33,447 bases of DNA from Roseivirga sp. (GTDB lineage: Bacteria; Bacteroidota; Bacteroidia; Cytophagales; Cyclobacteriaceae): the NCBI GenBank assembly GCA_029262895.1, contig JAJCYM010000016.1, positions 1-33,447 on the forward strand, in the 5' to 3' direction. Every line of letters starts with the position of its first letter. Positions within the stretch are counted from its first letter, which is position 1. The notes under the pieces were generated by a model. That model saw only the letters and a program-made list of their open reading frames with translations. It did no database searches and was not told where the DNA came from. Both the position numbers and the translations under genes were made by a program. This document shows positions 1 through 6,896 of this stretch, piece by piece.

Positions 1-146
1 GCAGGTATGCCTTTGTCTCTGTAGAGGGCATTGGTGATGACCCAGGCATGATGGATGTCTTTGACCTCCAAACCCTTAAGCTGGTAAGCACTGCTCATCT
101 TGGAAAGCAAGCCGGAGGCATAGCTTTTTGGAAGATTGAGAAGTAA
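1..146 (+). CDS. C-terminal end of a YVTN/YncE-like beta-propeller protein (partial, 5' end outside window)
   Basis: The third forward frame is open from the left edge to a TAA at 144-146 and encodes the last 47 residues of a protein. The peptide starts RYAFVSVEGIGDDPG and continues with MMDVFDLQTLKLVSTAHLG. This is the pattern of the last blade of a YVTN/YncE-type propeller: a strand ending in a VSVEG-like turn, then a (V/I)x(V/I)xDLxTxxxV strand and a final strand. Such proteins are usually exported and bind ligands or act as scaffolds. The assignment rests on one blade only, so the rest of the protein and its role are unknown. Confidence 0.5.
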   Translation, partial: RYAFVSVEGIGDDPGMMDVFDLQTLKLVSTAHLGKQAGGIAFWKIEK

Positions 147-201
147 TACCGAGGCATTAAAAATTTTGTTAAAATCATTTCCTAAAAGCAAAAGCAAATA
201 C

Positions 202-209
202 TACTTTTG
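202..209 (+). promoter_or_regulatory. Bacteroidota-type -7 box for the tRNA-Gln gene
   Basis: TACTTTTG at 202-209 matches the Bacteroidota -7 consensus TAnnTTTG exactly. Transcription would begin near 216, about ten bases before the mature tRNA. A TTTTG at 164-168 is too far upstream (33 bases) for the usual spacing, so the -33 element is weak or absent. Confidence 0.5.
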
Positions 210-225
210 TATTCGCAAATCACAC

Positions 226-298
226 TGGTCCATGGTGTAACTGGCAACACGTCTGTTTTTGGTACAGAAGAGTCTAGGTTCGAGCCCTAGTGGACCAA
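226..298 (+). tRNA. tRNA-Gln (anticodon TTG)
   Basis: A full cloverleaf can be drawn. The acceptor arms TGGTCCA (226-232) and TGGACCA (291-297) pair over seven base pairs. A short D-arm follows, then a five-base-pair anticodon stem TCTGT/ACAGA around the loop TTTTGGT, giving anticodon TTG (glutamine). The T-arm carries GGTTCGAGCC, the usual TTCGA loop. The discriminator base is A298 and the 3' CCA is not encoded, so it would be added by CCA transferase. The gene stands alone, with its own promoter box upstream and terminator directly downstream. Confidence 0.95.
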
Positions 299-300
299 CA

Positions 301-333
301 AAAGCTTCACAGAAATGTGGAGCTTTTTCTTTT
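301..333 (+). terminator. Rho-independent terminator of the tRNA-Gln gene
   Basis: AAAGCTTCACA (301-311) pairs with TGTGGAGCTTT (316-326) across a GAAA loop, followed by TTCTTTT. The single non-Watson-Crick pair is G-U on the plus-strand RNA, as expected for a terminator read in the tRNA direction. It begins two bases after the mature tRNA. Confidence 0.85.
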
Positions 334-378
334 ATCAAGTTTTTGTTCCTTCTCAAGACCGGCCAACCTACTATAACC

Positions 379-508
379 GTCATTCAGAGGGACACCGACA
401 ATTGTCGGTGCGACCGAAGAATCCGCCAGTTCTTGACGGAAACAGTCCCGAACCGCCAGATTGCCATGCCTAAATCTTTGCTATCGCAAGATTGGTCCTC
501 GCAATGAC
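379..508 (-). repeat. Interspersed palindromic repeat, copy A
   Basis: This ~130 bp element is bounded by GTCATT (379-384) and AATGAC (503-508). Its reverse complement lines up with copy C at 1930-2051: shared blocks are TTGCGAG near one end, CTTGCGATAGCAAAG, GGCAATCTG and CGGATTCTTC. It contains the perfect 18-base palindrome CACCGACAATTGTCGGTG at 393-410. No credible reading frame is present. It looks like a non-coding REP- or MITE-like repeat of the kind common between Bacteroidota genes. Confidence 0.75.
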
Positions 509-555
509 AACTAAGAAAGGCAATCGGTTTGCTGATAACAACCTGTCTGCCGATA

Positions 556-579
556 GCCAGGCACCAACAAAAGCCTGGC
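556..579. repeat. Small hairpin between repeat copy A and the HugZ gene
   Basis: GCCAGGC (556-562) and GCCTGGC (573-579) form a perfect seven-base-pair stem around a ten-base loop. The loop and following bases (ACCAACAAAAGC, 563-574) repeat exactly the 12 bases spanning the 3' end of the tRNA-Gln at 294-305. No T-tract follows at once, so a terminator role is not indicated. Confidence 0.5.
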
Positions 580-662
580 AGAGTTTAGATTTTATTCAAA
601 AAAACAGGTCCAAAATAACTTAACTTTAGACGATTTGAATCACATTGAATAAAATCACAATC

Positions 663-1373
663 ATGAGCAAAGAGTCCATAGCAGCATCCAGAACCTTATT
701 GAATACCAAAGACTTCGGAATACTATCAACCTTGTCTGTTAAGTTGGGTGGATTTCCATTTGGTTCTGTGGTTCCCTATTGCCTCGATGGTCAAGGTATG
801 GTAGTAATACTTATTTCTACTATAGCACAGCATACAAAGAATATTGCTCAGGATGATCGTTGCTCAATAACAATTATTAGTGAAGCCGATGACGTTCAAG
901 CAAATGGAAGACTCTGTATCATTGGTCATATGGAAGGCCTCCTTGAAAATGAAACAGACGTCAAAGAAAGGTATTATCGGCATTTCCCAAAATCCAGGGC
1001 ATATAGTAATACCCATAATTTCTCCTTTTATCGCCTTCGCCCAGTATCAGTAAGATATATTGGAGGTTTTGGTGCTATCCATTGGATCGAGCCTTCCCTT
1101 TTCCTGATTGATAACCCCTTCCAGGGACAAGAAGAAGATAGGGTAATCAATCATATGAATGAAGATCATCATGACTCCTTGGTAAGTTATTGCAAGGTGT
1201 ACAAAAAAATGGCCATCTCCTCTGATGACACCATCTGCATGGTAGGTATTGATGCCTTGGGATTTGATGTTTTTGCAAATGAGAAAAAAGTCCGATTTGA
1301 TTTTGAACTGCCTGTGCAAAATACCCAAGAAGCAAGGGCAACATTGGTAGCGTTATCCAAAGGAGCCAGATAA
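663..1373 (+). CDS. hugZ: HugZ/HutZ-family heme-utilisation protein (split-barrel plus DUF2470 domain)
   Basis: This 236-residue cytoplasmic protein has two parts. Residues 1 to about 145 look like a pyridoxamine-phosphate-oxidase-type FMN-binding split barrel (SKESIAASRTLL, then a FGSVVPYCLD strand pair and RLCIIGHMEG). Residues about 150-236 look like a DUF2470 domain with the motif INHMNEDHHDSL (His164, His169, His170), the region that carries the heme ligand in HugZ/HutZ proteins. Members bind or degrade heme so that its iron can be used. The start is set at ATG 663; an upstream in-frame TTG at 645 would add only six residues. No heme importer is visible nearby, so the iron role rests on the family alone. 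The gene is monocistronic and surrounded by repeats. Confidence 0.8.
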   Translation: MSKESIAASRTLLNTKDFGILSTLSVKLGGFPFGSVVPYCLDGQGMVVILISTIAQHTKNIAQDDRCSITIISEADDVQANGRLCIIGHMEGLLENETDVKERYYRHFPKSRAYSNTHNFSFYRLRPVSVRYIGGFGAIHWIEPSLFLIDNPFQGQEEDRVINHMNEDHHDSLVSYCKVYKKMAISSDDTICMVGIDALGFDVFANEKKVRFDFELPVQNTQEARATLVALSKGAR

Positions 1374-1417
1374 AAGAGCGCGCGCGTTTACAACGCCTGT
1401 CCTTTTACTATTCCAGC

Positions 1418-1439
1418 TTGTTGGTGACAACACCAACAA
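1418..1439. repeat. Hairpin downstream of the HugZ gene
   Basis: TTGTTGGTG (1418-1426) and CACCAACAA (1431-1439) form a perfect nine-base-pair stem with an ACAA loop, 44 bases after the hugZ stop. No T-run follows, so it is either a processed 3' end or, like the hairpins at 1584 and 1889, part of the repeat cluster. The GTG-NNNN-CAC core is shared with those two. Confidence 0.55.
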
Positions 1440-1451
1440 AGGCGAAAAACC

Positions 1452-1567
1452 GTCATTCTGAGGGAAGCATGACCGAAGAATATGCCAGTTCTAGACAAGA
1501 GAAGTCCAGAACAGACGGATTCTTCATCTCCGCTCTGCCTTACAGGCGAGCTCTGATTCAGAATGAC
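1452..1567 (+). repeat. Interspersed palindromic repeat, copy B
   Basis: The element is bounded by perfect ten-base inverted ends, GTCATTCTGA (1452-1461) and TCAGAATGAC (1558-1567). Its right half (ACGGATTCTTCATC, then CAGAATGACAG) matches copy C. Its left half (GAGGGA, CGACCGAAGAAT-like) instead resembles the left part of copy A, so this copy looks like a head-to-head hybrid of two right halves. No coding potential is apparent. Confidence 0.75.
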
Positions 1568-1583
1568 AGCTAAGCTGGTAGCC

Positions 1584-1607
1584 ATTGTCTGTGTCCCCAC
1601 AGACAAT
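1584..1607 (+). repeat. Hairpin with T-run next to repeat copy B
   Basis: ATTGTCTGTG (1584-1593) and CACAGACAAT (1598-1607) form a perfect ten-base-pair stem with a TCCC loop, followed by TTTT. The shape could terminate transcription in the plus direction. The near-identical hairpin at 1889-1908, beside repeat copy C and lacking a T-run, suggests that it is a mobile or repeated motif rather than a dedicated terminator. Confidence 0.6.
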
Positions 1608-1765
1608 TTTTAAAATAGAGGTTAGTAGATGTACTCCTGTTCGCTTGTGGAGACACAAACGAAAGCGTCCAAACCATCATTGTTCGATTAATTCAAAACC
1701 AATTCTGGCAATCGACCAGTATCTTCTTATCTTGAAGAAAAACGAACCTATAAAAATAGATTATC

Positions 1766-1867
1766 ATGGGAAAGGGCCAAGACTCAAAAAAGGCTGTCAA
1801 AAAGGAAGCAGCACTAACTCCTAAGGAGAAAAAAGCAGCAAAAAGGCTTAAGAAAAGTAAGGGTTAG
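1766..1867 (+). CDS. Small lysine-rich basic protein (33 residues)
   Basis: An ATG at 1766 opens a 33-codon frame ending at TAG 1865-1867. The peptide begins MGKGQDSKKAVKKEAALTPK and ends KAAKRLKKSKG. About 13 of 33 residues are Lys or Arg, there is no hydrophobic stretch and there are no aromatic residues. The composition suggests a nucleic-acid- or ribosome-associated micro-protein. The MGKGQDSKK start reminds me of short basic hypothetical proteins annotated in other Bacteroidota genomes, but that is memory, not a search. An A-rich leader (GAAGAAAAACGAACC) precedes the start. Between two repeats, this is the only stretch that reads like a gene. Its reality as a gene is likely but not proven. 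Confidence 0.6.
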   Translation: MGKGQDSKKAVKKEAALTPKEKKAAKRLKKSKG

Positions 1868-1888
1868 CCCATTGGTTTTTTGAGCCAT

Positions 1889-1908
1889 TGTCTGTGTCCT
1901 CACAGACA
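1889..1908. repeat. Hairpin next to repeat copy C
   Basis: TGTCTGTG (1889-1896) and CACAGACA (1901-1908) form a perfect eight-base-pair stem with a TCCT loop. It is the same motif as the hairpin at 1584-1607. A decayed third version (TGTCCTCACAAACA, near 2063-2076) lies on the other side of copy C. Confidence 0.6.
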
Positions 1909-1929
1909 GCGGCTACCATCACAGTACCT

Positions 1930-2051
1930 GTCTTTGCGAGAAATGATCCTTGCGATAGCAAAGGTTCATGACGTGGCAATCTGTCAGTTCAATACTTCGG
2001 CAGTCCAGAACTGACGGATTCTTCATTACGCTGCGCTACATTCAGAATGAC
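1930..2051 (+). repeat. Interspersed palindromic repeat, copy C
   Basis: This ~122 bp element runs from GTCTTTGCGAG to CAGAATGAC and is in the opposite orientation to copy A. Shared blocks in order are TTGCGAG, CTTGCGATAGCAAAG, GGCAATCTG, AACTGACGGATTCTTC and the terminal TCAGAATGACAG. Inner arms CAGTTC/GAACTG allow extensive folding. It ends 28 bases before the stop of the convergent minus-strand gene at 2079. Confidence 0.75.
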
Positions 2052-2078
2052 AGGTTAGTTTATGTCCTCACAAACAAC

Positions 2079-2861
2079 CTAACTCTTCCCTTTCAATTCA
2101 GCATTCTTCTTTACCCTAAAATAGGCCCAAACCGCAATACCAATTATGAAAATGGAAATAAACTGGGAATGGGAAAGCACACCATCAATAATGTAACCCC
2201 GAGCTTCGTCACCCCTGAAGATTTCTATTATCCCCCGACCCGTAGCATATAAAATGATATATAAGAACCAAAGCTGACCATCAAACTGGACGTGCTTTTT
2301 GAGCTTTAATAAAACCACAAGGATCAGGAAAATCAGCGTCCCCGAATACAATTGCGTTGGATGCAAGGGGGTGTCTATAGGCGCTTTTGATAATTCATGG
2401 GTGAAGGTAACCCCTAAGGCAGAATCTGTTGGGATGCCATAACAACAACCAGCAAAAAAGCAGCCCATTCTGCCCATACCATGGATAATACAAGCCACAA
2501 TAGCCATTCGATCCATTCCAGCCCATAATGGTATACCCGCATGTCTGAAGTACAACATCATGGTGGGAATAGCGAAGATCAAGGAGCCATAAAAGACAAA
2601 GCCGGTAGACAAGTCCTTCTTTAGATTTTCAAAGGATTGGAAGTAAAATCCCGGGTCTTCCAGGTAAAAAAATATTTTTCCGCCTACTACTGCTGCTACA
2701 ATAAGCAAAAGCGTGAGGTTCTGCACTTTATCCAAAGGCACACTCAGATCCTTTTTGAATACCCGGACTCCATAGATGAATCCGAGCAGCGCGCCCATCA
2801 TAATCATAAACCCGTAGGTGCGGATAGTAAAGTCTCCGATGGAAAATAGTTCGGGATGCAT
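2079..2861 (-). CDS. Lgt-family membrane protein (prolipoprotein diacylglyceryl transferase-like, atypical active site)
   Basis: The 260-residue polytopic membrane protein starts MHPELFSIGDFTIRTYG, the usual Lgt opening (HP.LF..G.F.I.SYG), and has about seven hydrophobic segments. Lgt moves diacylglycerol from phosphatidylglycerol to the lipobox cysteine of prolipoproteins at the inner membrane. The core motif reads HGMGRMGCFFAGCCYG (residues 127-142), followed by HPTQLYSG (167-174). The arginine corresponding to E. coli Lgt R143 is present as Arg131, but the N146 position is Cys134. The essential H103 position appears to be Tyr91 (FVFYGSLI). This pattern belongs to an Lgt-like subfamily with a CC motif. 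The protein may act on other substrates, so no gene symbol is given. It is a single gene preceded by palindromes. Confidence 0.8.
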   Translation of the reverse strand: MHPELFSIGDFTIRTYGFMIMMGALLGFIYGVRVFKKDLSVPLDKVQNLTLLLIVAAVVGGKIFFYLEDPGFYFQSFENLKKDLSTGFVFYGSLIFAIPTMMLYFRHAGIPLWAGMDRMAIVACIIHGMGRMGCFFAGCCYGIPTDSALGVTFTHELSKAPIDTPLHPTQLYSGTLIFLILVVLLKLKKHVQFDGQLWFLYIILYATGRGIIEIFRGDEARGYIIDGVLSHSQFISIFIIGIAVWAYFRVKKNAELKGKS

Positions 2862-2872
2862 ATTAAATTGTT

Positions 2873-2887
2873 ACCGGTCGGACCGGT
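2873..2887. repeat. 15-base perfect palindrome upstream of the Lgt-like gene
   Basis: ACCGGTC (2873-2879), one G, then GACCGGT (2881-2887). It lies 12 bases upstream of the minus-strand start at 2861 and is GC-rich in an AT-rich leader. It may be an operator or a leader hairpin; nothing else supports either reading. Confidence 0.5.
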
Positions 2888-2913
2888 CTAAAATTCTGTA
2901 ATTCGAGATACCG

Positions 2914-2998
2914 AACCTGTCAGGTTGTGACTAATAGCGTATCGAGGTTTTCTTTTCTTGAACTACGACAGTCTAATTAACTTAAACCTGACAGGTTT
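2914..2998. repeat. Pair of AACCTG(A/T)CAGGTT palindromes
   Basis: AACCTGTCAGGTT lies at 2914-2926 and AAACCTGACAGGTTT at 2984-2998. Both are perfect palindromes around one central base and differ only at that base and in length. They lie between the tricorn-like gene (stop at 3002) and the Lgt-like gene. Such palindromes recur between genes in Bacteroidota as far as I recall. Without a T-tract they are not classical terminators. Confidence 0.65.
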
Positions 2999-3001
2999 CT
3001 G

Positions 3002-6000
3002 CTAGTTATTCACTTCCTTTAGCAGTTCGTGAATAGCTCTTTCCAATTGCTCATCAATGCCCTTATCAATTTTACCAGGCATGTTTTTAACTCTGATATC
3101 TGGTTCGGTCTGTAGGTTTTCCATCCACTTGCCATCAATATTTTTGGCGCTAACGGCTACAACCCCATAAGAACCACCATTCGGCAATCCTTCCCCTCCA
3201 GACCAACTGCATGTACCAGGCACCGGCATTCCAACAGTTTTTCCTATTTTCAGATCAGTGTATCCTTGAGCAAAGCAATGGCCATCACTATAATTAGACT
3301 CATTAAACATGGTAAGTGTGGGCTTTGTCCAACGAGAGGTTGGCTCCCCGCCTACTACCTTCGCCTCCGTAGCATAGGTGATAAAGGGCACTCCTGTGAA
3401 GAACATGGCCAGATCCGAGACCAAGTCTCCTCCGCCATTAAAGCGGGTGTCGACAATCACTCCTTTCCGATCCTGAAGCTTGCCCATCATGTCTTCGTAG
3501 ATACTTCGATAAGGGCCATCACCCATACCCGGTATATGGACATAGCCAAGTTGTCCATTACTTTTCTCTTCTACTTCCTTCTCGTTCATTTTCACCCATC
3601 TGTTGTAAAGTAGTCCTCTTTCGGCACCGAGAGATATTGGCTTCACTGTAATCTGTTGTCTTTCTTTTTTATTATTTGGATCAAATATATCAAGGAGCAT
3701 AAACTTGCCTGCCTTACGATTCAAGAAAGTAGCGATATCCCTGTCGGAAGTTATGGTCACCCCATCGATTTTCTCGATGATCATTCCAGCCTTCACATTC
3801 ATATTGGCTTTATCGAGCGGTCCTCCCTTTAAAACTTCAGTAATCAGGATGCCATCTCCACGGTGTTTATAATCGATGAAAATGCCAAGGGAAGCTGTAG
3901 CATCTGCATTTGGAATACTACTCCGAAACCTGCCTCCAGCATGTGACACATTAAGCTCCCCGATCATTTCACTTAACATTTCTGCAAACTCATAACCATT
4001 ACCCAAGTGTCCTATAAATTTTTCATACTCCACCTTCATTTTGTCCCAATTTATTCCATGAAAAGATGACTCATAAAAAACATTATCAATGCGAGTCCAA
4101 ACGTGATTGAACATGGCTTCCATTTCCTTTTGAGTATCTAATTGCATTTCGCCAGCAATGCTGATGTTATCTCTTTTTCCATTCTCTGGATTGATCTTGG
4201 AAATACGTCCTCCGCTCAGCAAATACAGGTTCTTTTGCTCCTTATCCCATCTCAGGCTGCCAAATCCTGCATTCAGGGTGATCGCCATCTTGGTGGCTCT
4301 GGTTCTCAGATTTGTCGTCCAGAGGTTCATGCCTCTTTCGAAGCGTGCGAGGTAGTAGAGTTTTTCACCATCTTTTGAAAGCACCGCATCTCCCAAGCTA
4401 CTGGAGTGAATTGTAAAGCGAGCGGTACGCTCTTTCATATCTTCCCAATCAAATTCAAGCTTTTTGCTCTCCTCTTTTTTCTCTTCCTTCTTTTCGTCTT
4501 TCTTATCTTCTTCTTTCTTTTTGTCCTTTTCCTTGGTCAATTTTTCAGTCTCCTTCAAGAGATCATAGTCCTCTTTGCTCAGTTTGTACTTGTCCCAGGA
4601 ATCTTTTGAGAAGAACATGCTATACACATCATTCTGACTTTGGCCACTTGTCGCGTAGCTTTTCAATCCATTTCTGTTACTAAACCATAGCATTTGTTTA
4701 CCTCCATTGACCCACTTTGGGGAACCATCGGAATACCCACTTTCCGTTAGGTTGTGTCTTTGAGTACCGTCAGCTGACATAAGCAGCACCTCTGCATTAC
4801 TCAATGTCTTTCCCCAACCAATCAGTAACCACTCACTGTCAGGACTCCATTTATAGTATTTATCACCATCTCGCATATGGTAAAGATCATCCGGAGTTAA
4901 TAGGGTAACAGTGTTTTTCGATTCCAAATCCATCACTTTCAATGTCCTTCTGTCTTCCATAAAGGCCATTTTCTTACCATCCGGTGAAAATTCGGGTAGA
5001 TAGTTATCTAACTCGTTACTCACCAATGCTTCTTCTTCCAATAAGGTCGAAGCATAGAAAAAAGGCTCTTCGTCTCTGACTTTCCTGGTTTGGAAAATAT
5101 GCCATCTTCCTCCTCTTTCACTAGAGTAGACCACGTTCTTACCATCTGCAGTCCATTTTACAAAACGCTCATTTTCCGGAGTATTAGTTATCCTCTTAGT
5201 GAGCGCTCCATCAACCGAAGTCACAAAAACTTCGCCTCTCGCGATAAAGGCTATTTCCTTTCCGTTTGGAGAAATGTCCATTTCCTGAACTCCTCCATTA
5301 ATAGTGATATAACTATCAGGGTTTGAAGAGGCCTGTGTTCGGATATTAATTGACAGCTTAGTTGGTTGCTGACCTTCACGCATTGTATATACCTGTCCAT
5401 CCTGACTAAAGCTCAACAATCCGCTACCCTGAGAAAGATGACGCACAGGGTGCAGCTTGAAACTGGTCACTTGCTGAGTTTGCGATGGGTTGTCCAATGA
5501 AAGCTTAAATACGTTGGCATTGCCACCTTGCTCACTCAGGTAGTAGACACTTTTCTCATCTTGACTAAATACCGGCTCACGATCTTCCCCATTAAAGGTG
5601 GTGATCATGGTATGGCTATCGGAACGCATATTATACAACCAGATATCTCGGGTGATGCTGGAAGTATGATGCTTTCTATATTCATTTTCTCCACCCTTTT
5701 TATCATGGTAGATCATTTGTCTTCCATTTTTACTCACTTTGACATACTCCGCGGGAATAGTCCATACCTGATCTACCCTTCCTCCGGCAATGGGCACCTG
5801 GTATAGCTCTGGTTGCGAACCTGTCGGGTATTGTCGATGTTCGGCAATATCATTTCTCATACCTCCAAAAATCACATACCTATCATCAGAAGAGAATGAA
5901 TACGGACTTTCATTGCCGCTATGAAAGGTCAGGCGGGTAGCCTCTCCTCCCATCGGGTTCATAGTGAAAACATCGAAGTTGCCATAGCGATCCGATGCGA

Positions 6001-6238
6001 ATGCAATCGTCTCACCATCCTTACTCCACACCGGCATAAAATCGTGAGCCTGATGGAATGTCAACTGAGTGGCATCACCTCCCTGAGAAGATACTTTGTA
6101 TAGATCCCCTTTATAGGTAAAAACAATATGCTGTCCGTTAGGAGAAATGGAAGGCCATCGTACCCATTTCGGGTTGACTTGTGCTAAGGCAGTTGCTCCA
6201 ATAAACAGGAATAGAAATGTAGTGGTGAGTCTTTTCAT
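3002..6238 (-). CDS. Tricorn protease homologue (beta-propeller, PDZ and S41-type peptidase core)
   Basis: The 1078-residue protein begins with a signal peptide (MKRLTTTFLFLFIGATALAQ), so it acts in the periplasm or outside. Residues ~20-550 hold two runs of PD40/WD40-like propeller blades (WPSISPNGQHIVF, PVWSKDGETIAF, PEFSPDGKKMAF). Residues ~560-596 form an almost purely Lys/Glu linker. A further propeller-like stretch, a PDZ domain (~790-870, GGPLDKANMNVKAGMIIEKI) and the peptidase core follow. The tricorn active-site tetrad can be placed: Ser765-His766 (NVSHAGG), Ser984-Asp985 (NYSDGH) and Glu1045 (QTEPDI), with the oxyanion-loop-type RFNGGGD. Tricorn enzymes cut oligopeptides into short peptides. 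Length matches the ~1050-1100 residues of bacterial homologues. It is probably monocistronic, with its own promoter upstream. Confidence 0.92.
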   Translation of the reverse strand: MKRLTTTFLFLFIGATALAQVNPKWVRWPSISPNGQHIVFTYKGDLYKVSSQGGDATQLTFHQAHDFMPVWSKDGETIAFASDRYGNFDVFTMNPMGGEATRLTFHSGNESPYSFSSDDRYVIFGGMRNDIAEHRQYPTGSQPELYQVPIAGGRVDQVWTIPAEYVKVSKNGRQMIYHDKKGGENEYRKHHTSSITRDIWLYNMRSDSHTMITTFNGEDREPVFSQDEKSVYYLSEQGGNANVFKLSLDNPSQTQQVTSFKLHPVRHLSQGSGLLSFSQDGQVYTMREGQQPTKLSINIRTQASSNPDSYITINGGVQEMDISPNGKEIAFIARGEVFVTSVDGALTKRITNTPENERFVKWTADGKNVVYSSERGGRWHIFQTRKVRDEEPFFYASTLLEEEALVSNELDNYLPEFSPDGKKMAFMEDRRTLKVMDLESKNTVTLLTPDDLYHMRDGDKYYKWSPDSEWLLIGWGKTLSNAEVLLMSADGTQRHNLTESGYSDGSPKWVNGGKQMLWFSNRNGLKSYATSGQSQNDVYSMFFSKDSWDKYKLSKEDYDLLKETEKLTKEKDKKKEEDKKDEKKEEKKEESKKLEFDWEDMKERTARFTIHSSSLGDAVLSKDGEKLYYLARFERGMNLWTTNLRTRATKMAITLNAGFGSLRWDKEQKNLYLLSGGRISKINPENGKRDNISIAGEMQLDTQKEMEAMFNHVWTRIDNVFYESSFHGINWDKMKVEYEKFIGHLGNGYEFAEMLSEMIGELNVSHAGGRFRSSIPNADATASLGIFIDYKHRGDGILITEVLKGGPLDKANMNVKAGMIIEKIDGVTITSDRDIATFLNRKAGKFMLLDIFDPNNKKERQQITVKPISLGAERGLLYNRWVKMNEKEVEEKSNGQLGYVHIPGMGDGPYRSIYEDMMGKLQDRKGVIVDTRFNGGGDLVSDLAMFFTGVPFITYATEAKVVGGEPTSRWTKPTLTMFNESNYSDGHCFAQGYTDLKIGKTVGMPVPGTCSWSGGEGLPNGGSYGVVAVSAKNIDGKWMENLQTEPDIRVKNMPGKIDKGIDEQLERAIHELLKEVNN

Positions 6239-6274
6239 GGATTGGCTTATTTGAATTAAAGCCTGAATCTACAA

Positions 6275-6304
6275 AAAAGCTATCTTTGATTATAGCCAAT
6301 CAAA
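6275..6304 (-). promoter_or_regulatory. Putative promoter of the tricorn homologue
   Basis: On the minus strand TTTG (complement of 6301-6304) is followed after 18 bases by TAGCTTTT (complement of 6275-6282). This fits the Bacteroidota pattern TTTG, ~19 bases, TAnnTTTG with one mismatch. The start codon lies 36 bases further on. Confidence 0.5.
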
Positions 6305-6416
6305 AAAGGCACTCGAGAATTCGATTATCTATTCAAGAAATTAGTCTTGGATTGCTTCTTAATCAGGGTCTTAGTCGACTCGATTGCCACAGCTATGGCA
6401 AAAGAGCTGAAAACAT

Positions 6417-6896
6417 CTAATTAACCTTGGTAAATGTGATAGTGGCCTCACGCCTGCCTACTCCACAATCTTCATCTGCCGAAAGATTCATCGTTATGGA
6501 ATTACCATCATTGCTGATTGTTCCTCCTCCAGTAAAAATAGACCCGTTGCCAGGATTTTGTCCTCCACAAGCGACTCTGGACTCATCTAATATCAGGCTT
6601 TGAAGTATTGTCCCACTAATTGTAAAGCTGATTAGCGTGGGGGCTCCACAACATGCCACAAAATTATGCCTCCAAAAGAAAATGCCTTCCATAACACCGT
6701 CCCGACCTTCTACTATAAACGAGACATTGGGGCTGTCCCCTATATTGTCTGACCATTCACCTTCGAATTTCAATTCAACCAATTCGCTTTCTTCGTTTGG
6801 TGGATTCCCAGTATCTTCTTCTCCACATCCCGAGAAGATGAATATCATTAGTGAGACAACTAGTAGTGATTTTGTCCTTTTAATTGAGCTTGACAT
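6417..6896 (-). CDS. Hypothetical lipoprotein
   Basis: The 159-residue protein has a lipoprotein signal: a basic start (SSSIKRTK), a hydrophobic stretch and the lipobox FSGC with Cys24, then an acidic, Pro-containing tether (EEDTGNPPNEESE). The mature part is a small, probably all-beta domain with FEGEWSDN and later GSIFTGGGTISNDGNSITMN, the strand-turn pattern of lipocalin-like or META-like domains that begin with G.W. It has five cysteines after the lipidated one, including an adjacent pair (ACCGAP), which could form disulphides in the periplasm. I do not recognise the family. It lies 178 bases upstream of the tricorn homologue in the same direction. A short stem TTGCCA/TGGCAA (6384-6401) follows its stop. 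Confidence 0.7.
   Translation of the reverse strand: MSSSIKRTKSLLVVSLMIFIFSGCGEEDTGNPPNEESELVELKFEGEWSDNIGDSPNVSFIVEGRDGVMEGIFFWRHNFVACCGAPTLISFTISGTILQSLILDESRVACGGQNPGNGSIFTGGGTISNDGNSITMNLSADEDCGVGRREATITFTKVN

Noticed and set aside
259-507. Plus-strand frame starting inside the tRNA-Gln gene
   Set aside because: It covers the tRNA, its terminator and repeat copy A; all three are explained as non-coding.
226-508. Prophage or island integrated at the tRNA-Gln
   Set aside because: Only 12 bases are repeated, no integrase or phage gene is present, and the distance between copies is under 300 bases.
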